Source of the DNA: Pseudooceanicola sp. HF7
Lineage (GTDB): Bacteria; Pseudomonadota; Alphaproteobacteria; Rhodobacterales; Rhodobacteraceae
Assembly: GCF_011806405.1 (NCBI RefSeq)
Contig: NZ_JAATOW010000034.1
Location: 1-50,092, forward strand
Reading direction: 5' to 3'
Length of the DNA stretch: 50,092 bases
How positions within the stretch are numbered: position 1 is the first letter of the stretch; every line of letters begins with the position of its first letter. Positions 18,581 through 27,844 of the stretch are shown here, piece by piece. The translations under genes and the position numbers were made by a program. The notes under the pieces were generated by a model that did not search any database, had not been told where the DNA came from, and saw nothing but the letters and a program-made list of their open reading frames with translations.

Positions 18581-20362
18581 ATGTCCTTTCTTGACCTCGG
18601 ACCGACCGGGCAGGCCGCGCTGTGCCTGCTGGTCGTGCTGGCCATGTTCGTCATGTTCGTGCGCGAGACCTACCCGACCGAGGTGGTGGCGCTGGCGGGC
18701 GTGTCGCTGATGCTGATGCTGGGGCTGCTGCCCTACGACCTGGCGCTCTCGGTGCTGTCCAACCCGGCGCCCTGGACCATCGCGGCGATGTTCATCGTCA
18801 TGGGCGCGCTGGTGCGGACCGGCGCGCTGGAAGCCTTCACGCAGATGGTCTCGACCCAGACGGTGAAGCGGCCGCGCTTCGCCTTGGGCATGATGTTCGC
18901 CTTCGTGCTGGTCTCCTCGGCCATCGTGTCGAACACGCCGGTCGTCGTGGTGATGATCCCGATCTTCGTGCAGATGGCCCGGGTGCTCGGGCTGTCGCCC
19001 TCCAAGCTGCTGATCCCGCTCAGCTACGCGGCGATCATGGGCGGCACGCTGACCCTGATCGGCACCTCGACCAACCTGCTGGTAGACGGCGTCGCCCGGC
19101 GCCAGGGGCTGGAGCCCTTCTCGATCTTCGAGGTCACGCCGGTCGGCATCATCGTCGTGGCCTGGGGCATGTTCTACCTCTGGGCCGTGGGCCGCTGGCT
19201 GCTGCCGGAACGCGATTCCATGGCCTCGATGCTGACCTCGCGCTCGAAGATGAAGTTCTTCACCGAGGCCGTGGTGCCCCCCGACAGCAACCTGATTGGG
19301 CGCGAGGTGACCGGCGTGCAGCTGTTCAAGCGCGACGGGGTGCGGCTGGTCGACGTGGTGCGCGGCGACGACAGCCTGCGGCACAACCTCAAGGGCGTGG
19401 AGCTGCAGGTCGGCGACCGGGTGGTGCTGCGCACCGAGATGACCGAGCTGCTGAGCCTGCAGAGCAACAAGAGCCTCAAGCGCGTCGACCAGGTCAGCGC
19501 GGTAGAGACCACCACCGTCGAGGTGCTGATCACGCCCGGCTGCAAGATGGTCGGGCACCGGCTGGGCTCGATGCGGCTGCGGCGGCGCTACGGGGTCTAC
19601 CCGCTGGCGGCGCACCGGCGGAACCAGAACATCGGCCAGCAGCTCGACCAGCTGGTGGTGCGGGTGGGCGACACGCTGCTGCTGGAAGGCGCGCCGGCCG
19701 ATATCAAGCGGCTGGCCAACGACATGGACATGGTCGACGTCAGCCACCCCAGCGAACGCGGCTACCGGCGCAGCCATGCGCCCATTGCCATCGGCGGGCT
19801 GCTGGCCATCGTGGCGCTGGCGGGCTTCGGCGTGGCGCCGATCCTGATGCTGTCGGTGCTGGCGGTGGCCCTGGTGCTGGTGACGCGCTGCATCGACGCG
19901 GACGAGGCCTTCGGCTTCGTCGACGGGCGGCTGCTGGCGCTGATCTTCTCGATGCTGGCGATCGGCGCGGCGCTGGAACACACCGGGGCCGTGTCGCTGA
20001 TCGTGCAGGGGCTGACGCCGCTGATGGCGAACCTGCCCGGCTTCCTGGTGATCTGGGCGATCTACCTGCTGACCTCGGTGCTGACCGAGCTGGTGTCCAA
20101 CAATGCCGTGGCGGTGGTGGTGACCCCGATCGCGGTCGGGCTGGCCCAGGCCATGGGGATCGACCCGCGCCCGCTGGTCATCGCGGTGATGATCGCCGCC
20201 TCGGCCAGCTTCGCCACGCCGATCGGCTACCAGACCAACACGCTGGTCTACGGGCCGGGGGGCTACAAGTTCACCGACTTCCTGCGCATCGGCATCCCGC
20301 TGAACCTGTCCATGGGGCTGATCGTCAGCGCCGCGATCTCGCTGCGCTGGCCGCTTGGCTGA
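18581..20362 (+). CDS. SLC13 (DASS) family permease with two RCK_C domains, possible sulfate transporter
   Basis: A 593-aa inner-membrane protein with about five membrane segments, then a cytosolic insert of roughly residues 205-390 holding two TrkA-C (RCK_C) domains (pattern: IGREVTGVQL ... LQVGDRVVLR ... LVVRVGDTLLLEG), and a second membrane half. The SNTPVVVVMIP and IGTSTNLLVDG segments, and the matching SNNAVAVVVTP and IGYQTNTLVYGPGG in the second half, are the substrate and Na+ motifs of the family. This architecture is typical of SLC13-like sulfate permeases. It starts with a GGAGGG 5-6 nt before ATG and lies 96 bp after cysQ, which supports a role in sulfate supply. Dicarboxylate transport cannot be excluded. 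Confidence 0.85.
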   Translation: MSFLDLGPTGQAALCLLVVLAMFVMFVRETYPTEVVALAGVSLMLMLGLLPYDLALSVLSNPAPWTIAAMFIVMGALVRTGALEAFTQMVSTQTVKRPRFALGMMFAFVLVSSAIVSNTPVVVVMIPIFVQMARVLGLSPSKLLIPLSYAAIMGGTLTLIGTSTNLLVDGVARRQGLEPFSIFEVTPVGIIVVAWGMFYLWAVGRWLLPERDSMASMLTSRSKMKFFTEAVVPPDSNLIGREVTGVQLFKRDGVRLVDVVRGDDSLRHNLKGVELQVGDRVVLRTEMTELLSLQSNKSLKRVDQVSAVETTTVEVLITPGCKMVGHRLGSMRLRRRYGVYPLAAHRRNQNIGQQLDQLVVRVGDTLLLEGAPADIKRLANDMDMVDVSHPSERGYRRSHAPIAIGGLLAIVALAGFGVAPILMLSVLAVALVLVTRCIDADEAFGFVDGRLLALIFSMLAIGAALEHTGAVSLIVQGLTPLMANLPGFLVIWAIYLLTSVLTELVSNNAVAVVVTPIAVGLAQAMGIDPRPLVIAVMIAASASFATPIGYQTNTLVYGPGGYKFTDFLRIGIPLNLSMGLIVSAAISLRWPLG

Positions 20363-20431
20363 GAACGATTTGTCTGATCCCCGCGGGCCACGGCCACGCA
20401 AGGCCGTCCCCCCGGGATCACGCGCGAAGGC

Positions 20432-21181
20432 TCACGCCCGCAGGAAGGCGACCTCGTCCTGCGTGACATGGGCAGCGGTCAGCACACCGGTCGCATAGGC
20501 CCCGGTATCGGTATTGATCCGGCCCGCCTCGGAGGCGGCCTCGTCGACGACCGTGTGCCCATGCACCACCCAGGTGCCATCCTCGCGCGGGGTGGTCATG
20601 AAGGCCGGGTGCCCCCAGACCAGGGTCTGTTCATCCTGGTCCTCGAGCGGCAGCGCAGGATCCGCCCCCGCATGGAGCACGGCCACGTTGCCGGTCTGCC
20701 AGAGGGTCGGCAGTTCGCGCAGCCAGGTCTCGAGCTTGTCGCCCATGGCCAGGCGCAGCATGTCGCGGACCTCGTTCCACGTCTCCTCGGAGGCGGACTC
20801 CGAGGCCGCGCCGACGCGGAAGCTGGCCATGGTCTGCAGCCCGCCGTAGCGCATCCAGCGCGGCCCCGAGCGGGCCGGCGCATCGAGGAAGTTCAGCAGC
20901 ATGTCCTCGTGGTTGCCCTTCAGGCAGATCACCTTCTGCGGCTCCGCGGACTGCATCTCGTGCAGGCGGCGCAGCACCTGTGCGCTTTCCTCGCCGCGGT
21001 CGATGTAATCGCCCACGAAGACCTGCCGGATGCCCGGCGCCCTGTCCTGCATCAGCGGCAGCAATCGCGCGAGCAGATCGTCGCGGCCATGGATGTCTCC
21101 TATGGCGAAAAACGGCTCGTCCGGGGTCAACGGAGCGGAAAATGTGGGTTTTGAGGTACGGAAGCGTTTGAAGAATCTCAT
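20432..21181 (-). CDS. PPP-type metallophosphatase (serine/threonine phosphatase-like)
   Basis: A protein of about 249 aa with all metal-binding motifs of the PPP/ApaH family: GDIHGR, GDYIDRG, GNHE, VLHAG and VHGHT. It is likely cytosolic. It could dephosphorylate Ser/Thr or Tyr residues (as PrpA and lambda phosphatase do) or act on nucleotides. ATG at 21181 (MRFFKRF) is preferred over 21199, but neither has a clear ribosome site. It lies between the export genes and faces left, convergent with the SLC13 gene. The plasmid lacks the usual Wzb phosphatase for Wzc, so this enzyme is a candidate replacement; that is inference. Confidence 0.85.
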   Translation of the reverse strand: MRFFKRFRTSKPTFSAPLTPDEPFFAIGDIHGRDDLLARLLPLMQDRAPGIRQVFVGDYIDRGEESAQVLRRLHEMQSAEPQKVICLKGNHEDMLLNFLDAPARSGPRWMRYGGLQTMASFRVGAASESASEETWNEVRDMLRLAMGDKLETWLRELPTLWQTGNVAVLHAGADPALPLEDQDEQTLVWGHPAFMTTPREDGTWVVHGHTVVDEAASEAGRINTDTGAYATGVLTAAHVTQDEVAFLRA

Positions 21182-21349
21182 GGCCACGGGATAGGCCATT
21201 TATTCAAGCCTGTCATGTCTGCCAGAAAAGAAGCCTAGACGGCGGATTCTTGAATATCAGCGAAAGCCGAGGCCTCCACGGGGGTGGCCCTGACCGGCAA
21301 ACTACGGCTATGTCATGCCAACAAGACTTCACGAGGGACCGGAACTGAA

Positions 21350-23545
21350 ATGAGACGCAGAGGAGGGCGGGGGAACCTGGGCCGTTGTGCATGTGCGGCC
21401 GCTCTCGGGATGATGATGACCCCTGCCCATGGGCAGGAGGGAAGCGGCATGCAGGCCCTGCCGGCCCTGGGCTTCTACGGCACGCCGGGCCTGATCGACA
21501 TGCCGACCGCCTACCCGATGCCGGATGGCGAGGTCTCGCTGAGCACCGACTATTTCGCCGACATGGCGCGACTGGCTTTGACCTTCCAGATTACCCCGCG
21601 GCTGAGCGGCAGTTTCCGATATGCCCTGATCGACGATTTCCGGGCTTCGGGCGGCAGCTATTTCGACCGCAGCTTCGACCTCGACTACGTGCTGGCCATG
21701 GAAGGCCCCACGACTCCGGGCCTCAAGATCGGGCTGAGGGATTTCGGCGGTACCGGGATCTATGCCAGCGAATATCTTGTCGCCTCCAAGACCTTCGACA
21801 CCTTCCAGGCCTCGCTCGGGCTGGGCTGGGGCCGCCTGGGCAGCTACAACGGCTTCAGCAATCCGCTCGGGTTCCTCGGGGACCGGTTCGACGACCGGGG
21901 CGGCATCTCGGGTTTCGACGAGACGGGCCAGGTGGATTTCGGACAGTGGTTCAGCGGTCCCGCCGCGGTCTTCGGGGGGCTGCAGTACCGCCCGAACGAC
22001 CAGGTCGTGCTGTCCATGGAATATTCCTCGGATGCCTATGTCACGGAAAGCGAACGGACCGGGTTCGAGCACAACTCCCCGATCAACGTCGCCGCGACCT
22101 ATCGCTTCCGCAACGGCGTCGATCTTTCGGCGGCCTATCTCTACGGCTCCTATGCCGGGGTGCTGCTCAGCTACCATTTCAACCCGAAGGCCCCGCCGGG
22201 TCCGGCCGGTGGCCGCGAAGGGCCCGGGCCGCAGGTGGTGCCGCGTAGCGCCGCGGCGCTCGGCTGGGACAGCGCGCAGCTGGCGGACGCCCCGGTGGAG
22301 GACAGCCTGTCCGCCGACCTCGGCCTCTCGACCAGCGGCGGCGGCCAGGCCGCGCAGGGGCTGGAAGGCGCCGTGTCCCGCAGCCTGGCCGGCCAAGGGA
22401 TCGAGATGCTGGCGTTCGAACGCGAGAGCGGATCGTCAGTCCGGATCTGGCTGCGCAACAACCGCTGGCAGAGCGAGGCCCAGGCCCTCGGACGCGCCGG
22501 GCGCGCGCTGACCGCCGTGCTGCCGCCCGAGGTCGATACCATGGTGCTGATTCCCACGCGCGACGGTATCGCCCTCTCTGCGGTGACGCTGCGCCGGTCG
22601 GACCTGGAAGAGCTAGAAGAGGACCTCGACGGCAGCTGGAAGACCTTTGCGCGCGCCCAAGTGGTCGATGCCGCGCAATACCCGATGCCGCGCGACTATT
22701 TCCCGCGCTACGGCTTCGGGGTCGGCCTTTACGGCGGGCCCACCCTGTCCAACCCCGACAGCCTGCTGGCCGAGGCCGGGCTGCGCTTTGATGCCTCCTA
22801 CACACTGCTGCCCGGCTTCAGCCTGTCGACCCAGATCCGCCAGCCCGTCCTGCGCACCGGCAGCGGCGAGAGCCCCACGGGGACCTCCTCCAAGATCGCC
22901 CCGGTCCGCTCGGATGCCGGGCTTTTCGAAGACAGCATGGATCCCGAGATCACCGAGCTGAAGGCGGATTACTTCTTCCGCCCGGGCGTGGACCTCTACG
23001 GGCGCCTCTCCATGGGCTACCTTGAAAAGATGTACGGCGGCCTTTCCGGCGAGGTCCTGTGGAAACCCGTCGCCAGTCCGCTCGCCCTGGGGCTGGAACT
23101 GAACTACGCCCAGAAACGCGACCCCGACAGCCTCCTGGGGATAGGGGATTACGATACGATGACGGGCTATGCCTCGGCCTATTACGATTTCGGCGGCGGC
23201 TACATGGGCCGCGTCGATGCCGGGCGCTACCTTGCGCAGGACTGGGGGACAACCGTGGCGCTGGACCGCGAATTCGGCAACGGCTTTCTGCTCGGCGCCT
23301 ATTTCACCCTGACCGATGTCCCCTTCGATGATTTCGGCGAAGGCTCCTTCGACAAGGGCATCCGCTTCTCCATCCCGCTGACCTGGCTGACAGGCGAACC
23401 CTCACGCCGGACGGCCAGCACCACCTGGCGTCCGATCAACGGCGACGGCGGTGCAAGGATGCAGATCTCCAACCGACTCTACAACGAAGTTCGCAGCGGG
23501 CATCTGCAGGAGCTCCGGGATGGCTGGGGGAGGTTCTGGAGATGA
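21350..23545 (+). CDS. yjbH: YjbH-domain outer-membrane exopolysaccharide protein
   Basis: A 731-aa protein with a cleavable N-terminal signal (Arg-rich start, hydrophobic stretch, MTPAHGQ cleavage area). The mature start, LGFYGTPGLIDMPTAYPMPDGE, is the hallmark of the YjbH/WbfB family, predicted to form one or two beta-barrels in the outer membrane. The C-terminal third again shows alternating aromatic and charged strands. It is thought to help secrete polysaccharide. ATG 21350 is chosen over 21284 because the signal peptide then begins at the N-terminus. Its stop overlaps the yjbF start by 4 bp, and wza follows, so the three form one unit. Confidence 0.88.
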   Translation: MRRRGGRGNLGRCACAAALGMMMTPAHGQEGSGMQALPALGFYGTPGLIDMPTAYPMPDGEVSLSTDYFADMARLALTFQITPRLSGSFRYALIDDFRASGGSYFDRSFDLDYVLAMEGPTTPGLKIGLRDFGGTGIYASEYLVASKTFDTFQASLGLGWGRLGSYNGFSNPLGFLGDRFDDRGGISGFDETGQVDFGQWFSGPAAVFGGLQYRPNDQVVLSMEYSSDAYVTESERTGFEHNSPINVAATYRFRNGVDLSAAYLYGSYAGVLLSYHFNPKAPPGPAGGREGPGPQVVPRSAAALGWDSAQLADAPVEDSLSADLGLSTSGGGQAAQGLEGAVSRSLAGQGIEMLAFERESGSSVRIWLRNNRWQSEAQALGRAGRALTAVLPPEVDTMVLIPTRDGIALSAVTLRRSDLEELEEDLDGSWKTFARAQVVDAAQYPMPRDYFPRYGFGVGLYGGPTLSNPDSLLAEAGLRFDASYTLLPGFSLSTQIRQPVLRTGSGESPTGTSSKIAPVRSDAGLFEDSMDPEITELKADYFFRPGVDLYGRLSMGYLEKMYGGLSGEVLWKPVASPLALGLELNYAQKRDPDSLLGIGDYDTMTGYASAYYDFGGGYMGRVDAGRYLAQDWGTTVALDREFGNGFLLGAYFTLTDVPFDDFGEGSFDKGIRFSIPLTWLTGEPSRRTASTTWRPINGDGGARMQISNRLYNEVRSGHLQELRDGWGRFWR

Positions 23546-24189
23546 GCCGTCCCTTCGCCCTTCCCGCCGTGCCCCTCCTCGCCGGTCTTGCCCTTGCCAT
23601 GGTGCTGTCCGGCTGTGCCTCGGATGGAGAACCCCAGCGGGTCACGCGGGAGGTCGCCGCACGGATCTTCCCGGGCGTGCGCGCCAGCCTGGTGCCCACG
23701 CCGCGCTACGTCGCGCTCGAGCAGGTCGGCCGGCCGGCCATGACCGTGATGGACGAGCAGAGCGGCACCAGCTCCATCCTGCGCCGGCTGAGCCTGTCGC
23801 AGGACGGCCTGGAAACCTGGCTCGCCCCGGATGGGGCGAGCTTCGCCTTCCGCTCCGGTGTGCTGGTCGCGACGCGCGGCGCCGGCGACACGCTGATGGC
23901 GGCGGATGTCTCGGAACTGCTGTCGATGTTGTCACGCCAAGCGGGGGGCACTGCCAAGCGCTTTCACTCGGCCCTTAAAGGCAACAATGCTCTGGACACG
24001 ACCAGCTATGTCTGCACCGTCAGTTTCCAAGCGACAGAAGGCGGACGCCAGGCAATCGAGGATTGTACCGGTGTGGACGTGGCATTCACTAACACCTACC
24101 GCATGGCCCCCACCGGCGCGGTCCTGGCCTCGCGCCAAGTCCCGGTGCCCGGCGGATCCCATTTCAGCTTCGGGGGGGCCGGCCAATGA
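23542..24189 (+). CDS. yjbF: YjbF/GfcB-family outer-membrane lipoprotein
   Basis: A 215-aa lipoprotein with a signal sequence ending in the lipobox LSGC (Cys near residue 25). The body matches the YjbF/GfcB family of group 4 capsule and exopolysaccharide proteins: the ARIFPGVRASLVPTPRYVALEQ region followed by a beta-rich domain. It is translationally coupled to yjbH (ATGA overlap) and precedes wza by 94 bp. Partner proteins YjbE and YjbG are not seen on the plasmid. Confidence 0.85.
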   Translation: MSRPFALPAVPLLAGLALAMVLSGCASDGEPQRVTREVAARIFPGVRASLVPTPRYVALEQVGRPAMTVMDEQSGTSSILRRLSLSQDGLETWLAPDGASFAFRSGVLVATRGAGDTLMAADVSELLSMLSRQAGGTAKRFHSALKGNNALDTTSYVCTVSFQATEGGRQAIEDCTGVDVAFTNTYRMAPTGAVLASRQVPVPGGSHFSFGGAGQ

Positions 24190-24283
24190 CCCTGCCCGAA
24201 GCCATGACCACTCATAGAACACCCGGGGCCGCCTCTAGCGCCCATGGGTCAAAGTCTTTTCAGCTCCGAGAGGAAAAACCGTA

Positions 24284-25648
24284 ATGCGAGCCCTCTTTTC
24301 CATTCTGTTTGCTGTGTTCACCTTGACGGGCTGCGGGGTCATTTATCACAGCCCGTCCGTCAACAGCGTGAGCCGCGGCGACAGCAAGGTCCGCGTGATC
24401 CCGATGACCGCACAGAACATCATGGTGGCCAATCGCGCGTCCTATCACCCCAAGACGCTTCCGGCGATCTTCTCCCAGACCGCCGGAACCGGCAGGGGCA
24501 TGCGGGGCGTGGGCGCAGGGCCCGAGCCGGCGCTGGACCAGCTGACCCGCCCCGTCGGCCTGGAAACCCGCATTCCCCCTGCCGTGCAACCGGGGCCCTA
24601 CCGGATCGGCGTGGGCGACGTGGTGCTGCTGGCTACCCCCCAGACGGGCAATACCGTCGAGCAGCTGTCCGGCCTGCTGGCGGCACAGAATTCGCGCCAA
24701 GGCTACACGGTGCAGGATGACGGCGCGATCGCGATCCCGAACGTCGGGCGGGTGAATGTCTCCGGCATGACGCTGGAAGAAGCCGAAGCCACCCTGTTCC
24801 AGCGCCTGGTCGAGAACCAGATCGACCCCACCTTCAGCCTGGAAATCGCCGAGTTCCATTCCAAGCGGGTGTCCGTCGGCGGCGCCGTCGCCAATCCCAC
24901 CGTGGTTCCGGTGACCCTGACCCCGCGGTACCTCGACGAGGTGCTGACCGCGGCGGGCGGCGTCACGACGACGGACCTGGATTATGCCAGCATACGGATC
25001 TACCGGGATGGCACCCTTTACCAGATCCCGCTGACCGAGCTCTATTCCAATGCCAGCCTGCAGCGGATCCAGCTGGTCGATGGCGACAGCGTCTTTGTCG
25101 ACACGACCTATGACCTCGACTTGGCACAGGCCTACTTCACCGAGCAGATCCGCTTGGCCGAGTATCGCCAGGACGCGCGCGTCTCCGCGCTCAATGAGCT
25201 GACTGCGGAGGTCAACCTGCGCCGCGCCAACCTGGACGAGGCCCGCGAGAACTACATGACCCGCCTCGACCTGGACTCGGTCGATCGCGATTACGTCTAC
25301 CTCTCGGGCGAGGTGAAGACCCAGTCGCGCTACGCCCTGCCCTTCGACAAGGTCGCGAGCCTCGCCGATGCGCTCTATGACAACGGCGCGGGCGTCCCGA
25401 CCCGCACCGGGGATGTCAGCCAGATCTACGTGCTGCGCGGCTCGGACGACCCGCGCGAGTTCTCGGCCATCACCGCCTGGCGCCTTGATGCACGCAACGC
25501 CACGAACCTGATCATGGCGACCCGGTTCGAACTGCGGCCCAACGACATCATCTTCGTGGCCGAGCAGCCGGTGACCAAGTGGAACCGCGTCGTGGACCAG
25601 ATCGTCCCGTCGCTGCTGACGACAAGCGCGGCATCGGTGATCGAGTGA
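24284..25648 (+). CDS. wza: Outer-membrane polysaccharide export lipoprotein (Wza-like)
   Basis: A 454-aa protein with a lipoprotein signal (lipobox LTGC, Cys near residue 17). The polysaccharide export domain begins at PYRIGVGDVV, followed by SLBB-type ligand-binding segments (KRVSVGGAVANPTVVPV; DYVYLSGEVKTQSRYALP). The C-terminal part, with FELRPNDIIFVAEQPVTKWNRVVDQIVPSL, matches the amphipathic end that forms the outer-membrane helix in Wza. It works with Wzc as the export channel. A stable hairpin follows the gene. Confidence 0.94.
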   Translation: MRALFSILFAVFTLTGCGVIYHSPSVNSVSRGDSKVRVIPMTAQNIMVANRASYHPKTLPAIFSQTAGTGRGMRGVGAGPEPALDQLTRPVGLETRIPPAVQPGPYRIGVGDVVLLATPQTGNTVEQLSGLLAAQNSRQGYTVQDDGAIAIPNVGRVNVSGMTLEEAEATLFQRLVENQIDPTFSLEIAEFHSKRVSVGGAVANPTVVPVTLTPRYLDEVLTAAGGVTTTDLDYASIRIYRDGTLYQIPLTELYSNASLQRIQLVDGDSVFVDTTYDLDLAQAYFTEQIRLAEYRQDARVSALNELTAEVNLRRANLDEARENYMTRLDLDSVDRDYVYLSGEVKTQSRYALPFDKVASLADALYDNGAGVPTRTGDVSQIYVLRGSDDPREFSAITAWRLDARNATNLIMATRFELRPNDIIFVAEQPVTKWNRVVDQIVPSLLTTSAASVIE

Positions 25649-25681
25649 TCCAGAGCCGCTTTGCCCTGCTGAAGCGCAACG

Positions 25682-25702
25682 GGGCCGGTCATACGCCGGC
25701 CC
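25682..25702 (+). terminator. Hairpin downstream of wza
   Basis: GGGCCGG (25682-25688) and CCGGCCC (25696-25702) form a perfect 7-bp stem with a 7-nt loop, 33 bp after the wza stop. Only two Ts follow, so it is a weak intrinsic terminator. It closes the yjbH-yjbF-wza unit, and recognisable gene content changes to mobile-element remnants after it. Confidence 0.5.
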
Positions 25703-26005
25703 TTGGGTCTCGCTAGAAACTGTGTCTATTCGCGCGGATTGAGATTCTAGGATATGTCTCTGAGTCTGTTGTCCACCTACAATCATTCTGTGGCCTCGCA
25801 TAGTCCCACTGTCATGTGGAAACTGGCGCCAAGTCGTTTATGGCAGCGGGTTCACGTGGTGTCATTTTTTTCGAGTTGCGGCAATTCGACGATCAACAAT
25901 GCCGCCTAGACTGGCCCAGTTCGCCTCTGTTGGACAAATCCCGTGAGGTGTCCATCTCGTGAACTCAGCATTTTGGCTGGGATGAATTAGTAACCCCACA
26001 CCCAC
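25703..26005. other. Gene-free spacer after the polysaccharide block
   Basis: About 300 bp with no plausible open frame, repeat or RNA gene. Base composition drops compared with wza. It is probably decayed DNA next to the following IS5-type remnant. Confidence 0.4.
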
Positions 26006-26425
26006 AACCCAAAAGACCAGGAACTGGCCAGCCGAAAAGGAAGCGCTGCAGCGCGGTGGCTCGCTGAAGGACTGGGTCGACCTCGGGACATTGCTCCACA
26101 ATACCCTGCCGGGCAAAAGATGGCACCGGGAACAAGGTCGATTGCGAGGACGAGTGGCATGCCAGTAAGCAATGTGGTTCAAAACGGTGGCTCTGCCGCA
26201 AGAACCACTTCGGGATCCGCGAGGACACGCTCGAGATCCGAACCCTTGAGAGTTCACTGGCGAATCCCACTGGTACGAAAGAGCCAGGTGATGGGATAGC
26301 GCATCATGGCAGGGGACTTCGACCGGCAAGTTACTGAGCTCCAGATCCGGATCGCAGCGATCGACTGCTACACAGCGCTCGGCATACCCCGTCACGGACG
26401 GCTGTGGGATAAATCCGTCCGGGGA
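26006..26425 (+). pseudogene. IS5-family (IS903-like) transposase remnant
   Basis: Three pieces of one transposase are recognisable in order but in different frames. An N-terminal piece (KTRNWPAEKEALQRGGSLKDW, about 26006-26110) is followed by a middle piece (DEWHASKQCGSKRW ... NHFGIREDTLEIRTLE, about 26150-26260) and a C-terminal piece (MAGDFDRQVTELQIRIAAI ... YTALGIP, about 26306-26395). Large internal parts, including most of the DDE core, are missing. It is non-functional. Two other remnants of the same group lie at 34600-35007 and 36725-36830. Confidence 0.75.
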
Positions 26426-26599
26426 AAAGTGAAACTTAGACGCCACTCGATTTATGCAACATGTGTAACCGCCCCTTACGCAATAGGTATGTTCAGAGCT
26501 GATCCAGGCGCGCCATCGGGTGCTGACATGTGTCCGGCCTTTGATGGGGCCACCTATATGCCGCGGGCTCGTATAATGTTCGAAGGTCGGGTCCTGTCC

Positions 26600-27740
<1,141 letters not shown>

Positions 27741-27844
27741 TCAAATTAATTCTAATGCAACCAAAAGAGAAACCAACTTTTACAAGCCATCAACACTAAC
27801 ATTGCACACTAAAGAAAGAAAATCGGTAAAAATGTAGCGAACCC

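Noticed and set aside
17660-20401. A 913-codon leftward open frame opposite cysQ and the SLC13 gene
   Set aside because: Rich in His, Arg, Gln and Asp with no family pattern; it is the antisense of two well-supported genes in GC-rich DNA.
24260-25801. A 513-codon leftward frame opposite wza
   Set aside because: wza has a lipobox and conserved motifs; the opposite frame has none.
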